This document shows positions 20,851 to 26,795 of a stretch of DNA of 64,000 bases, one piece after another. The position numbers and the translations under genes are program-made. The DNA is from Zoogloea oleivorans (lineage in GTDB: Bacteria; Pseudomonadota; Gammaproteobacteria; Burkholderiales; Rhodocyclaceae). The stretch is from the NCBI GenBank assembly GCA_030157785.1, contig JAOAUC010000077.1, positions 46,503 to 110,502 of the forward strand, written 5' to 3'. Under the pieces are notes generated by a model. The model ran no database searches and had not been told where the DNA came from. It worked only from the letters and a program-made list of their open reading frames with translations. The number at the start of each line of letters is the position of its first letter. Positions within the stretch are counted from its first letter, which is position 1.

Positions 20851-21062
20851 TTGGAGTCCTTAGTCAGTAGCTCCAGCCGGCGCGACCCGCCGCCGAGGTT
20901 CTTCGCCGCCCACTGTTTGTCCGGGCCTGCCATCAGGTGCAGTGCCCGGCGGATGGCTGGGGCCTGCATGGCTGCTTCGAACGTGACGCCAGTGTCAGCA
21001 AGGCGCGCGCGGCGGTAGGCCTCGCGCAGCTGCTCCTCGGTGGGGGTCGGCCGGATGATCAT
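20847..21062 (-). CDS. Small hypothetical phage protein
   Basis: 71 aa (MIIRPTPTEEQLREAYRRARLADTG), helical and charged. Overlaps both neighbours by 4 bases in the leftward operon. No family recognised. Confidence 0.6.
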   Translation of the reverse strand: MIIRPTPTEEQLREAYRRARLADTGVTFEAAMQAPAIRRALHLMAGPDKQWAAKNLGGGSRRLELLTKDSK

Positions 21063-21409
21063 TGAGGGATTTCGGCGACGAGTGGGGTCATGACGTACAG
21101 GGGGATATCAAAGCCCTGCAGCCGGATCTCGTACTCAGTGCTGCCCGGAAAACGGTCGATCTCGACTAGGTCGAGCCGCGTGATCGCGGCCTCCATACGC
21201 GCGGGGGTGACTGGCCCGGCTGATACCCACACCAGAATGTGCGGGCCTTGTGCCATGCCGTGTGCGCGGGCCTGGATGCCCTGGCTCTGAACCTGCTGGG
21301 CGAGATTTTCGGCTTGGGCGATGCGCGTCGCGGCTGCGGCAAGAGATGCCCGGCAGTTCTCGGCCTCGGCCTCAACCTGGCGGGCAATGTGGGTAGTCAG
21401 ATCGGGCAT
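21059..21409 (-). CDS. Hypothetical phage protein with coiled-coil N-terminus
   Basis: 116 aa from the ATG at 21409 (MPDLTTHIARQVEAEAEN), which starts just beyond the end of the upstream gene. Residues 5-50 are Ala/Gln-rich and helical, the rest looks like an alpha/beta domain (GPHILVWVSAGPVTPARMEAAI). Function unknown; leftward early operon. Confidence 0.6.
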   Translation of the reverse strand: MPDLTTHIARQVEAEAENCRASLAAAATRIAQAENLAQQVQSQGIQARAHGMAQGPHILVWVSAGPVTPARMEAAITRLDLVEIDRFPGSTEYEIRLQGFDIPLYVMTPLVAEIPQ

Positions 21410-21410
21410 G

Positions 21411-21821
21411 TCAGGCCTCGCCCGGCGTGCTGGCCACATCGGCCGGCGTGCAAAGGGTAGTGAGCGTGGGCGTGGTGCCGGTGCCGCAGTCCTTCCCTGT
21501 TATGTCGCCGATGCCGTGTGTTTGGGGGGCGTCGCTCGTGGGCATTACGACCCATGGCGTTGAATTGGGCTCAGCGTGTAAGCCTGGCTTACACGTTGCC
21601 GCCGGCTTGGCACTGTGCGGGTAGGCCCGGTGGAATGCGGCGGCACGCTCGATGCGCTCAATGTCAGCCCGGCGGGCAGCGGCTGCGGCCTTGCTGCGCT
21701 TGCGGTCGATGCGGCATTGGCCAGCTAGCCCGATCATCGCGACGACGATGAGCAGGATGGCGAGGACGGCGGCGATCGTGAATAGCGCTGTCAGGATCGT
21801 ATCGGGGCGGAAATCAGCCAT
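21411..21821 (-). CDS. Small membrane protein of the early operon
   Basis: 136 aa from the ATG at 21821. One hydrophobic segment at about residues 9-31 (ILTALFTIAAVLAILLIVVAMIGLAG) followed by a basic stretch (RIDRKRSKAAAAARR) predicts a single-pass inner-membrane protein with a cytoplasmic tail. The tail is Thr/Pro-rich at the end. The start overlaps the upstream gene. Function unknown. Confidence 0.6.
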   Translation of the reverse strand: MADFRPDTILTALFTIAAVLAILLIVVAMIGLAGQCRIDRKRSKAAAAARRADIERIERAAAFHRAYPHSAKPAATCKPGLHAEPNSTPWVVMPTSDAPQTHGIGDITGKDCGTGTTPTLTTLCTPADVASTPGEA

Positions 21822-22089
21822 GGCAGGTGCCCTCCATGGCGGTGCGGATCTCGGCGCGGGCCAGCAGCGTGCAGCGGTTGTGCCAGTGGTCCATGCTGGC
21901 CACCGCCCGGGTGTGCAGCTTGCGCAGGGTGGCCCACTCGGTGCCCTGGCGCGGGTCGGCAGGGATGCGGGCAATGCGGTTGCCGGCCAGCTCGGCAGCA
22001 AAAGCGGCATCACGGAACTTGAGGCAAGCGCGTTGCCAGATCGCATGAATGCGGTCGGTGCGCTGCTGGGCAGTTTTGGCGGTGGTCAT
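21814..22089 (-). CDS. Small hypothetical phage protein
   Basis: 91 aa (MTTAKTAQQRTDRIHAIWQRACLKF), helical, with conserved-looking Trp, Cys and His residues near the C-terminus (SMDHWHNRCTLL). It follows target gene 3 in the leftward operon; the VR3 hairpin lies just upstream of it. Function unknown. Confidence 0.6.
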   Translation of the reverse strand: MTTAKTAQQRTDRIHAIWQRACLKFRDAAFAAELAGNRIARIPADPRQGTEWATLRKLHTRAVASMDHWHNRCTLLARAEIRTAMEGTCHG

Positions 22090-22118
22090 AGGCCCTCCTG
22101 GTCAAAAATTTCGCGAAC

Positions 22119-22135
22119 GCTGCGCTTCGCGCAGC
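22119..22135 (-). other. VR3 downstream hairpin (DGR target-site structure)
   Basis: GCTGCGC (22119-22125) pairs with GCGCAGC (22129-22135), 7-bp stem, loop GAA on the coding strand. It begins 15 bases after the target-3 stop, the same distance as for VR1 and VR2, although the stem sequence is different. Conserved position with different sequence supports a structural role. Confidence 0.75.
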
Positions 22136-22150
22136 AAATGGCTTAATTGA

Positions 22151-22564
22151 TTAATCGATCAGGAATCTGCGGACGGCGCGGGCGCGGGCCGGGAAGGACT
22201 TGACGACGTTGAGCTGGTTGCCATTGACGAAGTACTGGAGCCAGGCGGTGAGGGCGAAGCCCGCGTACTGCTCACAGGACCAGTGCCAAGTGGGCTTGAA
22301 AGCGTCCTTGCAGTTGGCGAACAGGAGGGATTGCTCTTGGCGAGTCGGCAGGGCGCCGCCGACCTCGGCGGCCCATGCCGTGGCCTCGTCCCAGGTCAGG
22401 CGGTCATCGGTCTGCTGGGGGAGCAGGATGATGTGGTGCGTGGGTTTGCCGTCGGTGTCGAGGGCAATGCCGGCGTAGCGCTCGCCGGGGTTGATGGTGG
22501 GCAGGGCCAGCAGGGTAAGGGTGGCGCTGACGGGTTCGGTGGGGTGTTGTGCAGACGTCTGCAT
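22151..22564 (-). CDS. DGR target protein 3, C-type-lectin-like variable protein
   Basis: 137 aa, the shortest target. It begins MQTSAQH, where the codons contain a copy of the 14-bp palindrome. The middle (RYAGIALDTDGKPTHHIILLP, LTWDEATAWAAEVGGALPTRQEQSLLFAN) is C-lectin-like and the VR end is FALTAWLQYF...KSFPARARAVRRFLID with a TAA stop instead of TGA. It is the first gene of the leftward operon, directly behind repressor operators. No secretion signal. Function unknown. Confidence 0.9.
   Translation of the reverse strand: MQTSAQHPTEPVSATLTLLALPTINPGERYAGIALDTDGKPTHHIILLPQQTDDRLTWDEATAWAAEVGGALPTRQEQSLLFANCKDAFKPTWHWSCEQYAGFALTAWLQYFVNGNQLNVVKSFPARARAVRRFLID
22165..22271 (-). repeat. DGR variable repeat VR3
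   Basis: Aligned to the TR with offset 5309; 14 substitutions in 69 columns, all at TR adenines. It lies about 5.2 kb from the TR, showing that the retroelement reaches a distant target. Confidence 0.96.
22550..22563. repeat. Palindrome TGCAGACGTCTGCA, copy 2 (start of target gene 3)
   Basis: Exact copy covering the first codons of target gene 3, between the operators and the coding region. Confidence 0.8.
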
Positions 22565-22625
22565 GGTGGGCTCCAGACCCCTAACCGTTGATCGGCGATC
22601 AAGCGCGGTGGGGCATGGAGAGACA

Positions 22626-22667
22626 ATAGCCGTATATGGCTATATAGGTCAAGCCATATACGGCTAT
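22626..22667. promoter_or_regulatory. Double operator in front of the leftward early operon
   Basis: Two sites of the form ATAGCC-N6-GGCTAT: 22626-22643 (exact) and 22650-22667 (CAAGCC in the first arm). Together they form a 17-bp inverted repeat (22625-22641 with 22652-22668). The same motif overlaps the repressor gene start at 24998-25015, so the repressor likely controls this promoter region (PL-like) and hence target 3, parB, the DGR, xis and int. Confidence 0.7.
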
Positions 22668-22706
22668 TTTGTGGCATGCTTCAGCCGTGCCCGATGAGCG
22701 GGCATG

Positions 22707-22729
22707 AAAAAGCCCGCGCGGGGCGGGCT
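22707..22729 (-). terminator. Rho-independent terminator for leftward transcripts
   Basis: On the minus strand AGCCCGC and GCGGGCT form a 7-bp stem with a 5-base loop, followed by TTTTT. It would stop transcripts from the lipoprotein/WYL genes before they enter the early operon. Confidence 0.7.
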
Positions 22730-22755
22730 ATGATTCGTGGATCAAGGAGAGCGTA

Positions 22756-23250
22756 ATGGACTTGCTGGACTACGTTGAGGCTGAGGCTAAAGCGAGCGCG
22801 GAATTTCAGGTTGCGTGCAGGGATGCGGTGCTAAAAGAGGTGAACACCACCGTGGCCGGGCTGTTCGGCGGAGGGGTCGGGGCGCTTGCGTACGCGGTCG
22901 GTCTGTCGGAAAAGCCGGCCATGCTGTGGGCGTCGTGGGGTATGGCGGGCAGTGGCGCTTATCTGCTCGCAGTGGCTCTGTGGGTGGTCGTGCTGTGTCT
23001 GCGGACGCAGACGGTGTGGCCGCCGGCCAATGACCCCGGCTTGCTGCTAGATGCAGATGAACTGAACGGGGTGGGCGATGCCGAGGGCCTGGTAGCCCTG
23101 CGCCGTGCAAATTTACGTTCGAAACAGCGTTCCATCGAGCGAAACCGATCTGCAAATGCCCGCGTCGCGGTATGGCTGGACCGGCTCCGCCTGGCAGCCC
23201 TTGCAGTGCCGCTGGTGTTTATCGGGGCTGCGGCTGTGGCGGCTTGTTGA
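22756..23250 (+). CDS. Membrane protein of the immunity region
   Basis: 164 aa with AAGGAG 6 bases before the ATG. Hydrophobic segments at about residues 35-50, 58-82 and 143-164 predict two to three membrane helices, with a cytoplasmic Arg-rich stretch (RRANLRSKQRSIERNR). It stands alone on the plus strand between leftward units. Lone membrane genes by the repressor are often superinfection-exclusion factors, but nothing in the sequence proves that. Confidence 0.6.
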   Translation: MDLLDYVEAEAKASAEFQVACRDAVLKEVNTTVAGLFGGGVGALAYAVGLSEKPAMLWASWGMAGSGAYLLAVALWVVVLCLRTQTVWPPANDPGLLLDADELNGVGDAEGLVALRRANLRSKQRSIERNRSANARVAVWLDRLRLAALAVPLVFIGAAAVAAC

Positions 23251-23323
23251 TCGGCCAGGGTTGCTGGTCGCGGCGGCTGGGCGGAGGGTCTTCGAGGTGC
23301 GGCACGGTGATGTCTCCTGGTGG

Positions 23324-23599
23324 CTAGTCTTGGAACTCGGGGGGGATGGGCGGGGCGCTGATGGCTTTCCCGTCGCGGAAGTCGACACGCAAGGTTCGGG
23401 TTCCGCTGAAGCTGCTCACATAGACCCACACATAGATGAGTACATCGCCCTGTGACTTGACGCTATTCGGGGCTCCGACTAATTGAGTAACCTCGGCGGT
23501 GCTCATGCCTGGCTGAATCTGTCGTGCCTGTGACCATTTGAACGGAGTTCCCGCGCAGGCCGCGAGCGACAACGCGAGGATGGCGATTAGTTTCTTCAT
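23324..23599 (-). CDS. Small lipoprotein with a BamE/SmpA-like fold
   Basis: 91 aa from the ATG at 23599. MKKLIAILALSLAACAG is a lipoprotein signal with lipobox LAAC; QARQIQPGMSTAEVTQLVGAPNSV is the 'pGmt..eV..llG.P' motif of BamE/OmlA-like proteins. It would be an outer- or inner-membrane lipoprotein expressed from the lysogen, a possible conversion or exclusion gene (inference). Confidence 0.7.
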   Translation of the reverse strand: MKKLIAILALSLAACAGTPFKWSQARQIQPGMSTAEVTQLVGAPNSVKSQGDVLIYVWVYVSSFSGTRTLRVDFRDGKAISAPPIPPEFQD

Positions 23600-23654
23600 G
23601 AGAGGTGTTCGATCCAATGATTCTCGCGGGCGAGCTGCGCGATTGTTTGTGTGC

Positions 23655-24431
23655 TCATTGCGAAGGGCTTGGCGTTTGCTGTCCGATGCGCTTGCGCATG
23701 TAGGCCAAGGCTTCCGCCTCTTCCGGGGCGATTTTCTTTTCAGTGGCAACCATCAGTTCGCAGGCCTCAAGGACGGCATTGCGGGTCGCGGTGTCGAGCT
23801 TTGCGAGTCGGCCGCAAATGAGCTTGAATGCCTGCATTGAAGGAAGTGGTAACGAGGCGCAGGCGTGGTCAATGTCGGCCAGGGTGATGTGATGGGCGCC
23901 GCTCTGTGCTTGGCAGTATTGCAGGAAAACTGCTTTCTCTTTCTTGGTGAATCGGCCATCCGCCTTGCCGATGTAGAACAGGGCTCGTAGCGCATCAGTT
24001 GCCGTGCTCAGTAACTCTTCCATTGCATAAGCTGGGCTTGCTTGGTAGCGGGCCAGCGCCCAAGCGGGGAGGTCATCAAGAACTTCGCCGGTTTCCATGT
24101 CGATAGCCCGCTTGACGCGATCCATGCGAAATGTTCGGAACTCGTCGCGCAGTCGACAGTGGCCGGTGAGGTAGCCAGCGGGGTTGTTTGTGTCGCACTC
24201 GCGGACTTGAACTTCGCGTTCAGTCTCTTGGCCGCCGCCATCCTTATAGGTCAGCTTCAGCAGCCCTCCAATCGGCTTGGGGTCGGAGGGGGCATATTCG
24301 GCGGTGGCGTCCCAGCGCTGTTCGTCGAGATCGGCATAGCGCGTCCGCGTTACCCCGACACGGGGCTTCTTTTGCGCCTTCCAGAAGTAATACAGGCCGG
24401 CGACAAGCAACAAGAGGGCGATGAATTCCAT
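23655..24431 (-). CDS. Membrane-anchored WYL-like/TerB-like protein
   Basis: 258 aa. Residues 1-20 are a membrane anchor (MEFIALLLLVAGLYYFWKAQ). The centre (VRECDTNNPAGYLTGHCRLRDEFRTFRMDRVKRAID) resembles a WYL ligand-binding domain, and the C-terminal half (GKADGRFTKKEKAVFLQYCQ) a TerB-like domain. Such proteins are associated with stress or phage-defence contexts. It may be lysogenically expressed because it lies between the repressor gene and the leftward terminator. Confidence 0.6.
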   Translation of the reverse strand: MEFIALLLLVAGLYYFWKAQKKPRVGVTRTRYADLDEQRWDATAEYAPSDPKPIGGLLKLTYKDGGGQETEREVQVRECDTNNPAGYLTGHCRLRDEFRTFRMDRVKRAIDMETGEVLDDLPAWALARYQASPAYAMEELLSTATDALRALFYIGKADGRFTKKEKAVFLQYCQAQSGAHHITLADIDHACASLPLPSMQAFKLICGRLAKLDTATRNAVLEACELMVATEKKIAPEEAEALAYMRKRIGQQTPSPSQ

Positions 24432-24490
24432 GTTGGCTGTTGGGATAAGGGGCTTATTAAGGGTCAGGGGCTGACCACGCGAGCGTGAGT

Positions 24491-24982
24491 TTAGGCGGCG
24501 CCTTCTTGTCTGGTGTCACCGTCAGCAAGGGGCTGGGTGCCGATGGTTAGCAGGCCACTGACGACACTGCGGAGCGGGTCGTTAGGGTCGGCGCCGGCAT
24601 GTTGGCGGCCGAGTGCTGCGTCCACAATGGCCTGAGCGCGCTCGCTGGCGGCGCAATAGCTGAGCCACAGTTCGCGGGCTGCTGGGTCGGTACTGTCGGG
24701 GACAGCTTCCAGCGGCGCGGGTTTGCTGTTTCCGCTGCTCTTGGGGGTTAGTAGCTCGGCAGGGGTGCGGCCGAACGCCGCGGCAATCGCGGTGAGCTTC
24801 TCAACCGTGATGTTGCCGTCCCCGTTTCTAGTTCTGCGCACCGTTCCAAACCCAATTCCAGACTTGGCTTCAACTTTTTGGAGCGTATCAAGCCCTGGGG
24901 TTGTTGCCATCCAATCGGCTAGGTTTTTGGAAATGATGTTTGCAATGTCCATGTCTGGATTTTCTCGAATTGTCGTCGCCAT
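24491..24982 (-). CDS. Phage repressor (XRE-type helix-turn-helix)
   Basis: 163 aa. Helix-turn-helix at about residues 25-75 (TLQKVEAKSGIGFGTVRRTRNGDGNITVEKLTAIAAAFG), then a C-terminal part without an obvious LexA-like Ser-Lys protease, so induction may not be RecA cleavage. The start codon at 24982 lies 15 bases from a palindromic operator (24998-25015); an ATG at 24952 is an alternative. It is divergent from a Cro-like gene, the classical lysis-lysogeny switch. Confidence 0.8.
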   Translation of the reverse strand: MATTIRENPDMDIANIISKNLADWMATTPGLDTLQKVEAKSGIGFGTVRRTRNGDGNITVEKLTAIAAAFGRTPAELLTPKSSGNSKPAPLEAVPDSTDPAARELWLSYCAASERAQAIVDAALGRQHAGADPNDPLRSVVSGLLTIGTQPLADGDTRQEGAA

Positions 24983-24986
24983 GTGC

Positions 24987-25015
24987 GGCTATTGCAAATA
25001 GCCATAAATGGCTAT
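24987..25015. promoter_or_regulatory. Operator between repressor and Cro-like genes
   Basis: ATAGCC-ATAAAT-GGCTAT (24998-25015) is a perfect palindrome with the same arms as the operators at 22626-22667. An extra GGCTATT half-site at 24987-24993 forms a second inverted pair with AATAGCC. The position between divergent genes fits OR-like control. Confidence 0.75.
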
Positions 25016-25027
25016 ACGATTCCGCCC

Positions 25028-25255
25028 ATGAATATCTACGACTACGTAGTGGCCTGCCTGGCCGCGAAGCAGATCCCGCAGCGGCAAGTGGCGAGGGAAT
25101 CCGGCGTGCCGTTCTCGACAGTCACGAAGATTGCCCAAGGTGTCGTTTCCGACCCCTCCGTGCACACCGTGCAGAAGCTCTGTGACTATTTCCTGTGTCA
25201 GCGCGATGTTTGCCCGACCTTGCCTCGGCCAGTCGCTAATCCGGCAGAGGCTTGA
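25028..25255 (+). CDS. Cro-like helix-turn-helix protein
   Basis: 75 aa from the ATG at 25028. IPQRQVARESGVPFSTVTKIAQG is a typical helix-turn-helix with the recognition helix STVTKIAQ. It is transcribed away from the repressor gene across the shared operator. Probably opposes the repressor and opens the lytic programme. Confidence 0.75.
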   Translation: MNIYDYVVACLAAKQIPQRQVARESGVPFSTVTKIAQGVVSDPSVHTVQKLCDYFLCQRDVCPTLPRPVANPAEA

Positions 25256-25298
25256 TTCCCTCCCTCCCCGGCGTGGCGTCTCCTCCGCCGGGTGCTTC

Positions 25299-25331
25299 CC
25301 CCGCCGGCCATGTGGTTGGCGGGGCTTTTTT
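25299..25331 (+). terminator. Rho-independent terminator after the Cro-like gene
   Basis: CCCCGCC (25299-25305) pairs with GGCGGGG (25318-25324), followed by CTTTTTT. It may be a site of antitermination or attenuation before the early genes. Confidence 0.75.
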
Positions 25332-25343
25332 GGAGTCTGAAAT

Positions 25344-25568
25344 ATGGCCCGCCCGGCGACTGAGTACCGGAATGAAGCCAAGACCCGTTTGACGGACTCG
25401 GCGTATGCAGTTGTGCAGCACGTAATGCATCTGCAGGGGATTTCGGAATCCCGTGCGATTGCGCTGTTGGTAGAGCGTGGGGCGTTTGGCATGGTGGGGA
25501 CTCTACCGACCGCACTTGACCATAACAGCCCCGAAACGGCCATTAGCGGCCCGGTAATGGTTCGGTGA
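25344..25568 (+). CDS. Small hypothetical early phage protein
   Basis: 74 aa (MARPATEYRNEAKTRLTDSAYAVVQHVMH), GGAG 8 bases upstream. The N-terminal part could be ribbon-helix-helix-like (strand then two helices with SRAIALLVERG). The stop overlaps the next gene (GTGA). Unknown function. Confidence 0.55.
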   Translation: MARPATEYRNEAKTRLTDSAYAVVQHVMHLQGISESRAIALLVERGAFGMVGTLPTALDHNSPETAISGPVMVR

Positions 25569-25783
25569 AAAAACCTATTCAAATCATAGAGGCCGAGATT
25601 CCCGCTGCCGAGTTTGCTGACCTGGCCTTGCGTGCGGCAGCTGCGGGTGTGAGCCGGGGGTATTACTTCGGGATTCTTTTGCTTTCAGGCGCTTACGGGA
25701 TTTCCCACCCCGATGTAATGGCGTTTTCAAAGCGGGACAAGTCGGCCGTTTCCGGCCCGGTAATCAAGGGCGTGGAATCGTGA
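25565..25783 (+). CDS. Small hypothetical early phage protein
   Basis: 72 aa, GTG start overlapping the previous stop. It shares the closing pattern 'SGPV' with its upstream neighbour (AISGPVMV; AVSGPVIK), suggesting both are small related early proteins. No family recognised. Confidence 0.55.
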   Translation: MKKPIQIIEAEIPAAEFADLALRAAAAGVSRGYYFGILLLSGAYGISHPDVMAFSKRDKSAVSGPVIKGVES

Positions 25784-25995
25784 GTGCGCCGGTGCTTGAC
25801 CTGGAGGCAGTGGCCGTCAGGTTTCTGGCGGTGCCGCTGCATTTGCTGCCGGATGCCCAGCAGCGGGCGCCGTGTTTGTTTTGCGACTTCGTGAGCCCCG
25901 CGCCGACGTGCGGGGTGATGCGTGATCGGGTCAGTGCGCTGGGTCTGCCGGATTGCGCCGGTGGCTATATTTATCGACAAGCGAGGGGTGATTGA
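25780..25995 (+). CDS. Small cysteine-rich hypothetical protein
   Basis: 71 aa, GTG start overlapping the previous stop. Four cysteines (CLFCDF, PTCGV, PDCAGGY) suggest a small zinc-binding module. Early operon; function unknown. Confidence 0.55.
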   Translation: MSAPVLDLEAVAVRFLAVPLHLLPDAQQRAPCLFCDFVSPAPTCGVMRDRVSALGLPDCAGGYIYRQARGD

Positions 25996-25996
25996 A

Positions 25997-26320
25997 ATGG
26001 TGCCTGCACACGTGCGGGGATGTTTTGACGGGACGTTGCGCGAGCAGCTGGCGCACCTGGCGGCGGATGTTGAGCGGCTGCAGGGCTTTGGGCTGTCGGG
26101 TGGGCCGAAGAAGCTGCATAACCTGACGGGCCGCCCGCGAGGCGGTAGCCCCATGGTGGTGGTGCACAAGGCTGCCCGGGTGCGCATTCTGGCGCGCAAC
26201 GGGGCGGACGACGGCTGGCGGGAAGCGCAAAGCGTGGTGGCGCGCGAGCTGGGCTTGTCGCTGTCCATGGTGAAGAAGATCCGCACCGAGTCGTATGGGG
26301 GGGCGGAATGCCGGGGGTGA
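25997..26320 (+). CDS. Hypothetical helix-turn-helix-like early protein
   Basis: 107 aa from the ATG at 25997 with GAGGGG at 25983-25988. The C-terminal part (GWREAQSVVARELGLSLSMVKKIRTE) looks like a helix-turn-helix (recognition helix LSMVKKIR). It could be a DNA-binding early regulator. Overlaps the next gene by 13 bases. Confidence 0.5.
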   Translation: MVPAHVRGCFDGTLREQLAHLAADVERLQGFGLSGGPKKLHNLTGRPRGGSPMVVVHKAARVRILARNGADDGWREAQSVVARELGLSLSMVKKIRTESYGGAECRG

Positions 26321-26787
26321 TTCGCGATGTGATTGAACGGCCGATTGAGTTAGTGCCAGACAAGCACCGGGCGTTGCTGCTGGAGGATCGCGGCGAGCTG
26401 GCGCTGCCCATGCGCCCAGCGCCGGATGTCGCCCCTGCGCTGCGGCTGGCGCTGGTTGATGCGCTGGAGGCTGTGGGCGTGGATGGCCATGGCATGCAGC
26501 CGGCTGAGCTGCTGGATGCGGCCTTTCGTGACGGGCTGCTGCCGGAGTGGCGGTGCCCGTGGGGGCGTGGGGGTGATCGGCTTTGGGGGCGCGAGCCTTG
26601 GGCGAAGATCGGCCTGCATTTCCATTACGCCAGTCGCAGCTATGAGGCACTGCGGCTGGTGTGGCTGCCGTCATCGACCATGCCCCGTGCCGCGGCAAGG
26701 CTGGTGCTCAAGATAGACGATGTGGGTATCGGTGCTGACGAGGCGGGCGCCCTGGTGTGGCGGATCGCTGTTGAGGTGTGCCGGTAG
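26308..26787 (+). CDS. Hypothetical early phage protein
   Basis: 159 aa (MPGVIRDVIERPIELVPDKHRALLLED). Mixed alpha/beta, Trp-rich centre (PEWRCPWGRGGDRLWGREPWAK). Overlaps its neighbour upstream; the downstream replication-like gene starts 8 bases after the stop. No family recognised. Confidence 0.55.
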   Translation: MPGVIRDVIERPIELVPDKHRALLLEDRGELALPMRPAPDVAPALRLALVDALEAVGVDGHGMQPAELLDAAFRDGLLPEWRCPWGRGGDRLWGREPWAKIGLHFHYASRSYEALRLVWLPSSTMPRAAARLVLKIDDVGIGADEAGALVWRIAVEVCR

Positions 26788-26795
26788 GGCTTGGC

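Noticed and set aside
17543..22200. Repeats at 17543, 18172 and 22151 as insertion-sequence ends
   Set aside because: They are the ends of three coding regions sharing the DGR variable repeat, all on the same strand, with no transposase.
17136..22564. CRISPR array from repeated motifs
   Set aside because: Repeats are few, long and coding, with no spacer regularity.
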